DNA of 64,000 nucleotides from an uncultured Prevotella sp. (GTDB lineage: Bacteria > Bacteroidota > Bacteroidia > Bacteroidales > Bacteroidaceae). Positions 33,201-42,824 of this stretch are shown one piece after another. The stretch is taken from NCBI GenBank assembly GCA_946998205.1, contig CAMPYJ010000002.1:1-64000 (forward strand). The letters are read 5' to 3'. Within the stretch, counting starts at the first letter, position 1, and each line of letters starts with the position of its first letter. The notes below the pieces were generated by a model. The model saw only the letters and a program-made list of their open reading frames with translations. It was not told where the DNA came from and ran no database searches. The translations under genes were made by a program, and so were the position numbers.

Positions 33201-34463
33201 TTATTCTGCTCTTAGTGCTTCAATGGGTCTTACGTGTGCCGCCTTGCGTGCAGGAATGAGTCCAGCGATAGTGCCTGCCACCACCATCAGCAGCGTGGCG
33301 TTGATACAAACGTCAAGTCCAACGGTGGGATTAACAAACATGGTGGTGGTAAACATGCCCGAATCAACCTTCATGTTGCCAATGGTGGCATTCATGTATT
33401 CATTGGCTGCAATGCCTAACACCATGCCGATATATCCGAAAAAGGTTGTGATGATGATGCTCTCAATGATGATGAGCCGCAGGATAGACCATGGTGTGGC
33501 GCCGATAGCCTTGCGGATACCGAACTCGTGAGTGCGTTCTTTCACCGTGATAAGCATGATGTTGGAAACTCCGACGATGCCACTGAGCAGGGTAAAGATG
33601 CCCACTATCCATAATGCCGTGCGTAACATCCCCATTCCTGTGTTCATCTGCATGGCTTGAGTGAATCGGTTCCATATCCAAACCGCCTCCTCATCATCGG
33701 GCGCAGCACCGTGGTTGCCGTTGAGACTGGCACGGTAACGCTGTTCGAAAGCTTCGTTTTGCTGTTCTGTCTCCAAGCCTTTGAACGAGAAAACGATGTT
33801 GCCCGTCTTGTCGCCCACATTATATATAGTGCGATAGGTGGTGAAAGGGATGAACGCATCGGTACCCATCATGCTCTTGTCTACTTGATAAATACCCACA
33901 ATGTGGAACGCCAAGTCTTCCATTCTCACGATTTGTCCCAGCATATCTTCCACATTTCCCGTGGGTGAAAGCTCTTTCGCCATGTCATCACTGATGACAA
34001 TTGACTTCCTACGGTCTCTGATATCTATCTTATTAATAAATCTCCCGTAGATCATGTCACGCTTGTTGATGATGTAATCGTTGGGATATACGCCACTGAT
34101 GTTGGCGGCAGTGTACTCTTTTCCATGGCTCATGGTGGTGTTGCCATGGTCGAGTTCGGCACCCACCTCTTCCACATTGTCGCCGAATCGCTCTTGGGTG
34201 ATTTCCATGTCACGGTCGTTCAACTCTATCTTGCGCCCTTCTTTCAGTCCTTTGTGTGCCTTTGAGGTTTGTCCGCCAAATATCACCATGGAGGTATTGA
34301 GATACCTATTTGAGTTCTGTTGCGTGGCGTTGATCAGTCCGTTGCCTGCTCCCAACAGGAATATGAGCATGAAGATGCCCCACGCAACGGCAAACCCAGT
34401 GAGGGTAGTGCGCAGTTTATTGCGTCGTGCGGTGGCCCATATTTCTGTTAAGATGTCTCTCAT
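33201..34463 (-). CDS. MacB/FtsX-family ABC transporter permease, paralogue
   Basis: This 420-residue protein has the same fold as its downstream neighbour. TM1 is at about 20-42 (LTGFAVAWGIFMLIFLLGAG), followed by a periplasmic domain and three C-terminal TM segments with the coupling loop ERTHEFGIRKAIGATPWSI and a final ARKAAHVRPIEALR. The two permeases are clearly paralogous but diverged in their periplasmic parts, which suggests a heterodimeric pump. It lies 19 bp after the ATPase gene. Substrate is not deducible; related Bacteroidota systems carry antimicrobial compounds or lipoproteins. Confidence 0.88.
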   Translation of the reverse strand: MRDILTEIWATARRNKLRTTLTGFAVAWGIFMLIFLLGAGNGLINATQQNSNRYLNTSMVIFGGQTSKAHKGLKEGRKIELNDRDMEITQERFGDNVEEVGAELDHGNTTMSHGKEYTAANISGVYPNDYIINKRDMIYGRFINKIDIRDRRKSIVISDDMAKELSPTGNVEDMLGQIVRMEDLAFHIVGIYQVDKSMMGTDAFIPFTTYRTIYNVGDKTGNIVFSFKGLETEQQNEAFEQRYRASLNGNHGAAPDDEEAVWIWNRFTQAMQMNTGMGMLRTALWIVGIFTLLSGIVGVSNIMLITVKERTHEFGIRKAIGATPWSILRLIIIESIIITTFFGYIGMVLGIAANEYMNATIGNMKVDSGMFTTTMFVNPTVGLDVCINATLLMVVAGTIAGLIPARKAAHVRPIEALRAE

Positions 34464-34482
34464 GTCCGATTTGTTTTAAGCA

Positions 34483-35202
34483 TTATTTCATGATACCTCC
34501 TGTCCCGAACGGGCTTGAGTTATGGTCGAGATTCTCCTCAATGCGTCCTATCAGTCCGTCCTTGATATGGATAATCTTGTTTGTCTCGTTGGCGACACCG
34601 CTCTCGTGCGTTACCACGACAATGGTCATGTGTTCGTCTTGGTTGAGCGACTTGAGCAGTTGCATCACCTCCACGCTGGTTTTCGAGTCCAAAGCTCCCG
34701 TCGGTTCGTCGGCTAAGATAATCTGTGGTTTGGTAATCAGCGCACGGGCAATGGCGACACGTTGCTTCTGTCCGCCCGACATCTCGTTAGGATAGTGGTC
34801 TGCCCACTGCGCCAATCCCAACCTGTCAAGATATTCAAGAGCTTGCTGACGGCGTGTTTTGCGACTTACTCCTTGGTAGAACAAGGGCAATTCCACGTTT
34901 TCTACCGCTGTCTTGAAGCCGATGAGATTGAACGACTGAAAGATGAAGCCAATCATCTTGTTGCGGTATTCGGCGGCACGCCTTTCGCTCAGGTTCCTGA
35001 TGAGCGTACCCGACAGCAGATATTCGCCACTGTCATAATTGTCGAGGATGCCCAATATATTTAATAAGGTAGACTTCCCCGAGCCCGATGCGCCCATGAT
35101 AGAGACAAATTCGCCTTCCTCTATGTCAAGCGTGATGCCCTTGAGAACGTGCAGGGGTTGTGCGCCAAAATAGGTCTTGTTGATGTCTTTGAGATGTATC
35201 AT
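34483..35202 (-). CDS. MacB/LolD-type ABC transporter ATPase
   Basis: I chose ATG 35202 (239 residues), which overlaps the preceding TlpA-like stop as ATGA. A longer frame would run deep into that gene. Walker A is MGASGSGKSTLL, the Q-loop is in FIFQSFNLI, the signature is MSGGQKQRVAIARAL and Walker B is IILADEPTGALD, followed by the switch His in VVVTHES. MIHLKDINKTYF is the usual start of this subfamily. It powers the two FtsX-like permeases encoded next. The translational coupling to the thioredoxin-like gene suggests the whole operon is expressed in fixed proportions. Confidence 0.93.
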   Translation of the reverse strand: MIHLKDINKTYFGAQPLHVLKGITLDIEEGEFVSIMGASGSGKSTLLNILGILDNYDSGEYLLSGTLIRNLSERRAAEYRNKMIGFIFQSFNLIGFKTAVENVELPLFYQGVSRKTRRQQALEYLDRLGLAQWADHYPNEMSGGQKQRVAIARALITKPQIILADEPTGALDSKTSVEVMQLLKSLNQDEHMTIVVVTHESGVANETNKIIHIKDGLIGRIEENLDHNSSPFGTGGIMK

Positions 35203-35753
35203 TTGGCTTTTAGACGACAGCATGACTTTGAAAGTTGCAACAGCTCGTCTAATTTTTTCTCGATTTTCTCCACCATCACCGTCCCCATGACAATCTTTCC
35301 TTTTGGATTGATAAGATAGAAGGAGGGAATCCACTTGACATGAAAATCCTTTGCCACTTTCGATTCTTTCATCTTCTCAAAGTTGCAAACATGGTATGCT
35401 TGCTTGTTTTTCCAATTTTGCTGTACGTATTGGGTCCATGCCTCTTTTTGGGTGTCAAACGAAACATGTATGAAAGCCACGCCATGGTCGGCATATTTTG
35501 CTCCCAACTCATCTACCTTTGGTGTGATTTTGCGGCAATCGGGACACCAAGAAGCCCAAAATTCCAACACCACATACTTTCCTCGGAAGTCGTTTAGTGA
35601 TAAGGTCTCACCGTTGAGGGTGGGCAGTGTTAGGGAAGGTGCTGTCGTTCCAACCTCTAAAAGCTGGGTGGCATACTTGGTATCATCATCTTGTGCCAAC
35701 AATGTAGCAACTGTGTAGAATAAGCAAAGTGTGAGGAATACAATTCTTTTCAT
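35199..35753 (-). CDS. TlpA/ResA-like thioredoxin-fold protein, exported
   Basis: The 184 residues include a signal peptide (MKRIVFLTLCLFYTVATLLA, cleavage after Gln/Asp region) and one thioredoxin domain. The active site is FWASWCPDCRKI (Cys70, Cys73), and the cis-Pro element is in WIPSFYLINPKGK. AhpC/TSA-TlpA proteins of this kind reduce disulfides in the periplasm. It sits between an ABC exporter (6 bp upstream) and the MacB-type ATPase (4-bp overlap), so it may keep a secreted or exported partner reduced. It is often seen with peptide-export modules in Bacteroidota. Confidence 0.88.
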   Translation of the reverse strand: MKRIVFLTLCLFYTVATLLAQDDDTKYATQLLEVGTTAPSLTLPTLNGETLSLNDFRGKYVVLEFWASWCPDCRKITPKVDELGAKYADHGVAFIHVSFDTQKEAWTQYVQQNWKNKQAYHVCNFEKMKESKVAKDFHVKWIPSFYLINPKGKIVMGTVMVEKIEKKLDELLQLSKSCCRLKAK

Positions 35754-35759
35754 GATTAA

Positions 35760-37430
35760 TTATTGTTTTTGTAGATGTAACGTTTGGTCGCAGTAGTCTA
35801 CTACGGCAGGTCTGTGCGTAATGAATATCACGGTTTTTTCGTGATTAGAGAGAATGTTATGCAAGAGCTGTCGCTCCGTCTCGGGGTCTAAAGCACTGGT
35901 AGCCTCATCGAACAGCATGATTGGACGGTTGCGCAACAAGGCTCGGGCAATGCTGATGCGCTGTGCCTGTCCTTCGCTCAATCCGCCTCCTGCTTCCGTA
36001 CAAACGGTGTCTAAGCCATCAGGAAGCTCCATGACAAACGAGGCGCAGCTCATTTCCAACGCCGCTTTTATTTCCTCTTCCGTAGCGTTGATCTTGCCCA
36101 ATCGCAAGTTGTCGCGAATAGTACCACTCATCAGCGTGTTTCCCTGTGGCACATACACAAAGTTGCAGCGCATCAAGGGCGATAATTCTTTTTGCTCTTG
36201 TTGATTGTATAGAATGACTTTCCCCTCATTGGGGTGCAATAAAGCCAAGATGAGTCGTATCAATGTGGTCTTTCCTGCGCCTGTTTCGCCCAAGACAGCC
36301 GTACACGAACCGGGATAAAAATCAAAGTCTAACTGCTCAATCACATTACTGTCGCCATCGTCGTATGCGTAGGTAATGTGCTCCAAGCGCACCCCACACG
36401 GTGCCGTTAGGGGGATAGGGTCGCCTTGTTCCTCCAAAGGATTCTCCTCAAGCTCCATCAACCGCTCGGCTGCCGTGAAGACTGAGACGAAAGCCGGAGC
36501 CAGCTTTGTTAAATCACGGGCTGGCCCTTGAATACGATTTACCAATTGCAAGAAAGCCGTCATGCCACCGAAAGACAACGTCTGGTCAGACATTCGCAAG
36601 GCTGCCCATAGGAAAGCGATGAGGTAGCCGATGGAAAAGCCGACGTTAAGTATCAAGTTGGATACCACACTGAAAGCCGTTCGCCTCACCACCCGATGCC
36701 GAAGTTCGCTCTGTGTGCTTTCCAATCGATCCACCATGATACTGTCGCTCTCCAACGTCTTGATGAGCATACGGTGCTGAATGGTCTCTTGCAGCACACT
36801 TTGCACCTTGCTATCCGAGTCGCGTACCTGTCGGGTGAGCCGTCGCATCTGTCCTACATACAGCCTGCTTAACAACACAAACACGGGAATGATGCCCACG
36901 ATGACAAAGGCAAGAACTTTGTCCATAGAGAAAAGATACACGAATGCGCCCACAAACATTGCCACTACCGAAAGGGTATTGGGAATGGTTTCGGTCAGGA
37001 AGCCTACCACCGTGCCTACATCCTGCTCCAACCTGTTGAGCATGTCGCCTGAGTGATGCGTCTCTTTCCCCGTCCATTCCGACCGCAAGATACGGTCGAG
37101 CATGCGTTGCTGCATACGGTTTTGCGCCTTGATACCCAAGATGTTGCGCACCCAAATGGAACAGACACGCAGGGCATAGCCGCAAAGAATGAGCATTGCC
37201 ATCACCCCTACAGACCAGTAGATAGAGCCTTCCGCATGTCCAGAGGCCACGTCAATGGCACGCTGTACTGCCCACACTTGTGCTAAGCTCACCACTACGG
37301 AGAGCAAACCAATGGCGGCATTGAGGATAGCTTGCAACTGATTGCCACGCCAAGCACGCCAAAGCCATTTGAAAATAACCCTGGCGGAATATTTGGGGGT
37401 AGGAATCTTAAACCATTGTCGGATGTTCAT
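35760..37430 (-). CDS. ABC exporter, fused permease-ATPase (MsbA-like)
   Basis: This 556-residue half-transporter has six predicted membrane segments in the first about 310 residues (the first two around 35-55 and 70-90), followed by a nucleotide-binding domain with GETGAGKTTLIRLI, signature LSEGQAQRISIARAL (Glu in place of the usual Gly) and MLFDEATSALD with THRP. No peptidase C39 domain is present. It acts as a homodimer in the inner membrane exporting lipid, peptide or drug. It lies 19 bp after nadK and 6 bp before the TlpA-like gene. Two export machines plus a thioredoxin in one operon suggest a common exported product. Confidence 0.88.
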   Translation of the reverse strand: MNIRQWFKIPTPKYSARVIFKWLWRAWRGNQLQAILNAAIGLLSVVVSLAQVWAVQRAIDVASGHAEGSIYWSVGVMAMLILCGYALRVCSIWVRNILGIKAQNRMQQRMLDRILRSEWTGKETHHSGDMLNRLEQDVGTVVGFLTETIPNTLSVVAMFVGAFVYLFSMDKVLAFVIVGIIPVFVLLSRLYVGQMRRLTRQVRDSDSKVQSVLQETIQHRMLIKTLESDSIMVDRLESTQSELRHRVVRRTAFSVVSNLILNVGFSIGYLIAFLWAALRMSDQTLSFGGMTAFLQLVNRIQGPARDLTKLAPAFVSVFTAAERLMELEENPLEEQGDPIPLTAPCGVRLEHITYAYDDGDSNVIEQLDFDFYPGSCTAVLGETGAGKTTLIRLILALLHPNEGKVILYNQQEQKELSPLMRCNFVYVPQGNTLMSGTIRDNLRLGKINATEEEIKAALEMSCASFVMELPDGLDTVCTEAGGGLSEGQAQRISIARALLRNRPIMLFDEATSALDPETERQLLHNILSNHEKTVIFITHRPAVVDYCDQTLHLQKQ

Positions 37431-37449
37431 AAGCTGCTGTGTCTATGTG

Positions 37450-38337
37450 TTATCCCCTTGTGTCTGCACCCCACATCATCTTTTCACGCAGGGTTGAGAA
37501 GTAACGTTGGCCGAACCGTTTGACGAACAGGGTTGCAAAAGGAGCCTTGCGAATAGTCAGTTGCGTATGCTCACCTAACTTTGTGGAGCGACCGTCAATG
37601 GCAGCGAGGAAATTGTGTGAGCGCGATTCTACCGTGAGGGTAATCACCTTGTCGTCGTTAATCACGATAGGACGGATGTTCAGACTGTGTGGAGCCACAG
37701 GCGTGAGGCACAAATCGTTGGTCGACGGCACCATGATTGGACCTCCATTTGACAAGTTGTATGCCGTACTGCCCGTAGGTGTCGCAATTACCAGGCCGTC
37801 GGCTTGGTAAGTAACCAAGTAGTCATCGTTCACGCAAGCACGGATGGTAATCATCGCCGCATCGTCACGCTTCAGGATGGCAATGTCGTTGAGGGCGTAA
37901 GGGTTGATGTCTAAGGGTTCTCCATTGGTCTCTAATTGGATGACCGAATGCCTCTCTAACTCGTAATGGTGGGCGTAAATGTCAGCAATGGCTTCCTTTA
38001 ACTCGCTTGGAAGGATGTTGGCAAGAAAACCCAGTCTGCCGGTATTCACCCCTATCAGCGGAATTTGTTTGATGCCCACACGTCGGGCAGCCTTGAGAAA
38101 AGTACCGTCTCCACCCACAGAAATCACAAAATCGGCATCGAAGTCTTGTCCTTCAAACCGCTGTACGGTCTCAGGTTTGAAATGAACATCTTGGCTTAAA
38201 AAGTCGTAAAACGTGCTATCAATGCTCACATGAGCACCGTGTACCTGCAACTCCTCGATGATTCGCAGGAAGAAAGCTGTTTTCTCGTGTTGGTATTCGT
38301 TGCCAAAAAGGGCAAATCTTAATCTCTGTTCTGCCAT
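37450..38337 (-). CDS. nadK: NAD kinase
   Basis: Phosphorylates NAD to NADP in the cytoplasm using ATP or polyphosphate. The 295-residue protein shows the family motif VGGDGTFLKAARR (catalytic Asp in GGDGT), NTGRLGFLAN, then YQADGLVIATPTGSTAYNLS and GGPIMVPSTNDLCLTP, all in order. The length is typical. It is the first gene of the minus-strand operon continuing with the ABC exporter. Linkage of nadK to pump genes is probably operon convenience rather than function. A TATTTTTG box at 38426-38433 (minus strand) may be its promoter, without a clear -33 element. Confidence 0.94.
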   Translation of the reverse strand: MAEQRLRFALFGNEYQHEKTAFFLRIIEELQVHGAHVSIDSTFYDFLSQDVHFKPETVQRFEGQDFDADFVISVGGDGTFLKAARRVGIKQIPLIGVNTGRLGFLANILPSELKEAIADIYAHHYELERHSVIQLETNGEPLDINPYALNDIAILKRDDAAMITIRACVNDDYLVTYQADGLVIATPTGSTAYNLSNGGPIMVPSTNDLCLTPVAPHSLNIRPIVINDDKVITLTVESRSHNFLAAIDGRSTKLGEHTQLTIRKAPFATLFVKRFGQRYFSTLREKMMWGADTRG

Positions 38338-38439
38338 GATTACTTATCGTTTTATCAGTCCCTGACACAGCAGTCAAGTAAAAAGTAATGACTGGCATGC
38401 CCTAAGCCGCACGGGCTATACCTTGCAAAAATACATATT

Positions 38440-38800
38440 TATATTGAAAAAAGCGATGAAACGGAAGAAAACAGACTGTCTTTTTCAGGGTGTCCTCGCA
38501 GCTCTCTCATCAAAAGAAATCGTTTGTCGGCAAGACAATCATGCCTTTTTACGGTTCACGAACGCTCTTGCAAGACAGCGACCGCATCCCCTCTTTGCAC
38601 CTCGCACCTGACGTCTGTCGCAACGGCATTTCATGGCAAGCATCCAACATCATTGAGTTTGGTATACAATGGGATTTTAGGCATCTGACGATATCCGCAT
38701 ACAAAACACTCCCAACAATTTAGCGCCCGAAAATTTTCACACAAACTACGAATATGGCATGCTTACTTTGCACGCTTATATGGACACTATAACGCCTTTG
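38440..38800. other. non-coding spacer
   Basis: No credible gene. Short plus-strand frames are rich in Ser/His/Cys and lack start context. The sequence type (AT-poor words such as TTTGCACCTCGCACCTGACG) is like the other anonymous spacers here. Confidence 0.35.
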
Positions 38801-38808
38801 AGGGATGT

Positions 38809-38852
38809 AAATAAAAGGAGGTGTACACATGGTCGCACACCTCCTTTTATTT
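38809..38852 (-). terminator. terminator of the GH18 PUL operon
   Basis: AAATAAAAGGAGGTGT (38809-38824) pairs perfectly with ACACCTCCTTTTATTT (38837-38852). It lies 24 bp past the stop of the last PUL gene. The T-rich part is inside the stem and works in both directions. Confidence 0.75.
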
Positions 38853-38875
38853 TCATCTCATGTCTCTCTCAAAAA

Positions 38876-40018
38876 TTATTTGATTGAGATAGGTTCATTT
38901 AAGGTAGCAATATTAATACCGTTTGTCTTACCATCCAAATTCTTGGCTGCATCCTTGATGATATTACCCTTGACTTTCTCAGATCCATCAAGCTTATAAT
39001 ACAATTCAAGTCCATCAGACTTAGGATTGACTCCTAACATATTCTGCTTGATTTGCTTCTCGGTACGAGCCACGCTCCACACTCTCAATTCGCTCATATA
39101 GCCCTTAAATGGACGTTCGCCCCATTTGAATCCTGCTACCTTCCCAATGTTAAAGCCTACATCCTTATTAGGATCGAAGCCGAGAATATTCCAAGTAGAC
39201 TCAGCCCATTTGGCACCATTCAAGTACAGAACGGTTTTTCCAGAAGGCTGATCGTAAGTAATGGCAACATGACACCACTTGTTAGTCGGTAGTTTGTCAG
39301 GCGATTCATAATGTTGGTTTCCTGCAATTTGCAAAATACCTCTACTAATGCCACCGCCTTCATCACCAACACGTAATATCATGATACCTTCGCAACCCAT
39401 GATGGTATTATTAGAACTCCAGCCTGTCGAATAAACTAAAGCCTCATAGGTAAACGACTTAAAGAAAGTCCCTGCTGGGAATTTTACAGAAATATAATGA
39501 TCCGAGAATATTCCCGCCTTATTAATTAAGATTGGTTTTGCTAAAATAACATATTCTATATCCTCACCAGCAATTGTAGGAACGCTACTTGATTTTACTC
39601 GAACAGGCAAGATATAAGTCTTTCCTGCTTCCAGACTATTCAATCCTGACAAGGTTAGGGCTACTGGTTTGGCGTGTGTCGCACCTGCTTCAATCTCTGC
39701 TTGCGGTGTATTTATTTTCGCATTTTTCGCATTGAAGGGCAAATAACCTGTACCATGCTTCGCATTATACTCTTTTACCAATGACTCTTCTGCTACTTCA
39801 TAAGACACATTCACATCCGATGAAAGAAGATTGCTAAGACGAGAAGTGATATTTACATCCATCACATCTTTTTCTCCTTTCATCGTCACCTGACATTCGC
39901 TGCTCTCGAAGTAAACCTTTTCAGCAAGCAAATCACTTTCACTCTCATTACTGCATGCTCCTAACAGGAGGACTAGCCCTCCCATTAAAAGAGAACGGCA
40001 TATATGTTTGTTTCTCAT
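38876..40018 (-). CDS. surface lipoprotein with DUF1735 and LamG-like domains
   Basis: This 380-residue protein has a lipoprotein signal (MGGLVLLLGACSNESES, Cys at about 22, followed by an acidic/Ser stretch typical of surface export in Bacteroidota). An N-terminal DUF1735/BT_3987-type beta domain (about 35-165) has VSYEVAEESLVKEYNAKHG. A LamG/concanavalin-like jelly roll (about 180-370) has WCHVAITYDQPSGKTVLYLN and MSELRVWSVARTEKQI. Such proteins bind host glycans at the cell surface. In B. thetaiotaomicron the N-glycan locus around BT_3984-BT_3987 encodes the same combination beside a GH18 endoglycosidase. It ends the operon, 30 bp after the GH18 gene. Confidence 0.85.
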   Translation of the reverse strand: MRNKHICRSLLMGGLVLLLGACSNESESDLLAEKVYFESSECQVTMKGEKDVMDVNITSRLSNLLSSDVNVSYEVAEESLVKEYNAKHGTGYLPFNAKNAKINTPQAEIEAGATHAKPVALTLSGLNSLEAGKTYILPVRVKSSSVPTIAGEDIEYVILAKPILINKAGIFSDHYISVKFPAGTFFKSFTYEALVYSTGWSSNNTIMGCEGIMILRVGDEGGGISRGILQIAGNQHYESPDKLPTNKWCHVAITYDQPSGKTVLYLNGAKWAESTWNILGFDPNKDVGFNIGKVAGFKWGERPFKGYMSELRVWSVARTEKQIKQNMLGVNPKSDGLELYYKLDGSEKVKGNIIKDAAKNLDGKTNGINIATLNEPISIK

Positions 40019-40048
40019 TGTTATCTCAATTTTGATGGTTCACTAAAC

Positions 40049-41167
40049 TTACTTTTTCTTTTGGTTGGCTTTCCGTTCATTATAAACCTTCTGGTTAATC
40101 TGAATGGCTTGGCGCATCCACTTGTAATTAGGCGTGTTATCATAGTCGTTGTCAAAACGATAAGCGCCCACTCCACCTTTACATCCGTTGGTTGGCATTT
40201 GTGCTGCTTGTTTTAACAATTGACCACCACTACTAAAACTCGACTCAAAATTATCGGTAATAATCAGCTTTTTGGTATCAAAATCATAGTTGTCTAAATT
40301 GGGTACCCAGCCATACGATTGTGCAATCCAATAATCAACATAGCCATCCAAGGCTTTTGTTAAACCATAAAACTGTCCGTCAATACAAATTAGTTTGTGA
40401 CCTTTGCCTTCTGGGTCACTCTTTGGACCAATATACTTATTCATTTCCTTAATCAAATAGATTAAGTCTTCATTGGTTTCTAAAGTTCCATCCATGTCAA
40501 AGACACCACTTCCAATTTCCCAGTCAATGTCATAGCCATCCCAATCATTAGCTACCAACGAGTCGCAGAGAGCTTTCGCAAACTTTGCCAACGCCTGTTT
40601 ATGGTTCTCTGAACCACGTACACCATTGTAGCCCCAGAACTTCCAACGAGCCTGTTTCTTTGCTTCATTCAGCCGGGCTTCGTCTTTGCTCCAGCCTTCC
40701 TGTTCTGCTTTTTTCTCTACTTCGTGGTATACATAATCAGGAGTTCTACCCTTTCCGATATAAGAGAGTAGGGTTACCTCCAGCAGTCTGGTTCCTTTCA
40801 CTTTCTGCACAAACTCTTTGTCAGCCTTTTGTGCAGGTGTGATTTGAAATCTGTTAGGGGCACCACTCCACATAGACACAATGTCCATACTGTCGGGCAT
40901 CGAACTAAGGTAACCCCTACGGTAAGTGCCTGCTGGCGACCAGTTAGAGTACCACCCAAATGCTACAGGACGACCATAATTATTAGCCGTTTTTTTATAA
41001 GCTCTTAAATCAGCATAATATTGTTTACTCTTAGCATTGTTCATGGTGTTATAGCCACCTATATGGTCAAACTCTTTTGCTTCGGGTTCTACCATATCAC
41101 TACAGGAAGTCATGAACAATCCTATCGCAAGAGCGAGAAATAGTTGATGATATTTAAAACGTTTCAT
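40049..41167 (-). CDS. GH18 endo-beta-N-acetylglucosaminidase, lipoprotein
   Basis: ATG 41167 gives 372 residues with a lipoprotein signal ending FMTSCSD. The frame extends upstream into susD but without a signal. The GH18 barrel contains the catalytic DGYDIDWE (DxxDxDxE complete), preceded by WKFWGYNGVRG and followed by DYWIAQSYGW. EndoF/EndoH-like GH18 enzymes of SusC/D loci cut the chitobiose core of N-glycans on the cell surface, releasing the glycan for SusC/D uptake. Linkage with DUF1735/LamG, SusD and SusC supports that over chitinase. Which glycan class (high-mannose or complex) cannot be told. Confidence 0.87.
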   Translation of the reverse strand: MKRFKYHQLFLALAIGLFMTSCSDMVEPEAKEFDHIGGYNTMNNAKSKQYYADLRAYKKTANNYGRPVAFGWYSNWSPAGTYRRGYLSSMPDSMDIVSMWSGAPNRFQITPAQKADKEFVQKVKGTRLLEVTLLSYIGKGRTPDYVYHEVEKKAEQEGWSKDEARLNEAKKQARWKFWGYNGVRGSENHKQALAKFAKALCDSLVANDWDGYDIDWEIGSGVFDMDGTLETNEDLIYLIKEMNKYIGPKSDPEGKGHKLICIDGQFYGLTKALDGYVDYWIAQSYGWVPNLDNYDFDTKKLIITDNFESSFSSGGQLLKQAAQMPTNGCKGGVGAYRFDNDYDNTPNYKWMRQAIQINQKVYNERKANQKKK

Positions 41168-41186
41168 TATTTTTCGATTTTGAGTA

Positions 41187-42818
41187 TTATTTATTCTTAT
41201 TATCCCACCACAGGCGAGTACCAGCCTTATCCTGTCCGTCACGCAGCATCTGACGAGCTTTTTCCAAGTTCTGCTTGTCCTCATCAGATGTAGCCTTATT
41301 GGTTGGATAACGCATTCTGCGGATACCAATATTGGTATCTACCTCACCGTTGCTGTAATTCGCCATTACCTTGTGCAGCTTTGGATAGCCCGTACGACGA
41401 TATTCACTCCAAGCTTCCTGTCCGTTAGGATACAATGCAATCCATTTTTGAATCATGATTTTCTCTAACTTCTCTTCGGTGCTGCCACCCCACTTTACGG
41501 TAGCTTTTGTAAGTGGTGGCTCTGAAACATTCACATGAGGACGCCACATGTTCAGACTATACTCCATTGGTGTACGGCCAGAATTCATATAGCCGTCTAC
41601 CTCATTGGCAGGAATGCCATTCTCCTCGAATGACATGGCAATACCCTTGCGATACAAGTCTTCAGCAGAACCGTTGACAGACATGCCATGTAACGCTGCT
41701 TCAGCCAAAAGGAAATACACTTCTGATGCGCGCATCCAATAAGTGGCGGTTGTTTTGGTTACATTAGGTCTTGATGCCATTTTAAATACATCGTTCTGCG
41801 AAGCTATATTGCCAGTTGGCACTGCCATGTATGAACCATACTGTCCCACCTTCTTAGCGTAATAAGCTTCAGACTCTGTAAAGTACTTGGGAAGTCGTGG
41901 ATCTTCATATCCACCTAAATAAGCCTGCATTGATGAACCCATGCGACACTCATTGTATTGATTCGATAAGACCTCAAGGTTATTGACAAAGGTAAGTCCT
42001 GCACCTTTTTCCATCTTGGCTTCATCGTCCTTAGACTGCATTACGCCGTAAGGATTGTTCACCGCTTGCAGCACATACTTCTTTGACATGGCCTCGTCAG
42101 CATAATATACGCGCATTGCCAAGCGAAGCATTAAAGAGTTGGCATAAACTATCCATTTCTTCACATTGCCTCCATATACAGCATCGGCATTTGGCAACAA
42201 TTTGGTAGTACCATGCTCAAGCGCATTTGTCAGCACACCAATGGCATTCGTCAAATCTTCAAACATACATTTGTACACGTCTGCCTGACTGTCGTAAGGC
42301 ACACTAATAAGTCCCTTTCCTGCCTCTTTGTAAGGAATAGGGCCGAACATATCGGTAGCCTTATGCCAAGTAGATACTTTGAGAATTTGTGCCAAAGCAT
42401 AAGCCTCGGGGAAATCTTTCTCGGTCTTTATCTTAATGTCTTGCCACAATGGTATCACTTTGGTATATGCCGAAGTGTACGATGCCGATACCCAACCGTC
42501 CATCAAGAAATAGGTTAAGTTGTTACGACCACTGTTCCAGTTGTTATTTTGAGCAAAGTAACCACTCCAACAATCGGCAGCCAAATGATAAGCTACTTGA
42601 TATTCGTTGGCAACATTTGTTCCGTCGTCTTGTGTGCCAACAGGCACTACACACTTTTGCAAAGCTGTTATAGGACCACCGACAGAGATACCGTCCATTT
42701 TACCTTCTTCGGGAAGCATCTCGAACTCGTTGGTATTGATTTTCTCAAAGTCGCACGAGGCAAACAATGACAAAGCCAATAAACCTATCATATATTGTTT
42801 ATATCTTAGAAATTTCAT
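41187..42818 (-). CDS. SusD/RagB-family outer-membrane glycan-binding lipoprotein
   Basis: This 543-residue SusD-like protein has a lipoprotein signal (LALSLFASCDFEKINTN, Cys about 22). It belongs to the SusD-like_2 subgroup judging by the start (KINTNEFEM), the TPR-like helices with WHKATDMFGPIPYKEAG and the C-terminal WIALYPNGQEAWSEYRRTGY. It caps the SusC barrel and captures released oligosaccharides. The gene begins 6 bp after susC and is 19 bp upstream of the GH18 gene, a typical PUL order. The substrate should be the product of the neighbouring endoglycosidase. Confidence 0.92.
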   Translation of the reverse strand: MKFLRYKQYMIGLLALSLFASCDFEKINTNEFEMLPEEGKMDGISVGGPITALQKCVVPVGTQDDGTNVANEYQVAYHLAADCWSGYFAQNNNWNSGRNNLTYFLMDGWVSASYTSAYTKVIPLWQDIKIKTEKDFPEAYALAQILKVSTWHKATDMFGPIPYKEAGKGLISVPYDSQADVYKCMFEDLTNAIGVLTNALEHGTTKLLPNADAVYGGNVKKWIVYANSLMLRLAMRVYYADEAMSKKYVLQAVNNPYGVMQSKDDEAKMEKGAGLTFVNNLEVLSNQYNECRMGSSMQAYLGGYEDPRLPKYFTESEAYYAKKVGQYGSYMAVPTGNIASQNDVFKMASRPNVTKTTATYWMRASEVYFLLAEAALHGMSVNGSAEDLYRKGIAMSFEENGIPANEVDGYMNSGRTPMEYSLNMWRPHVNVSEPPLTKATVKWGGSTEEKLEKIMIQKWIALYPNGQEAWSEYRRTGYPKLHKVMANYSNGEVDTNIGIRRMRYPTNKATSDEDKQNLEKARQMLRDGQDKAGTRLWWDNKNK

Positions 42819-42824
42819 AGTTGA

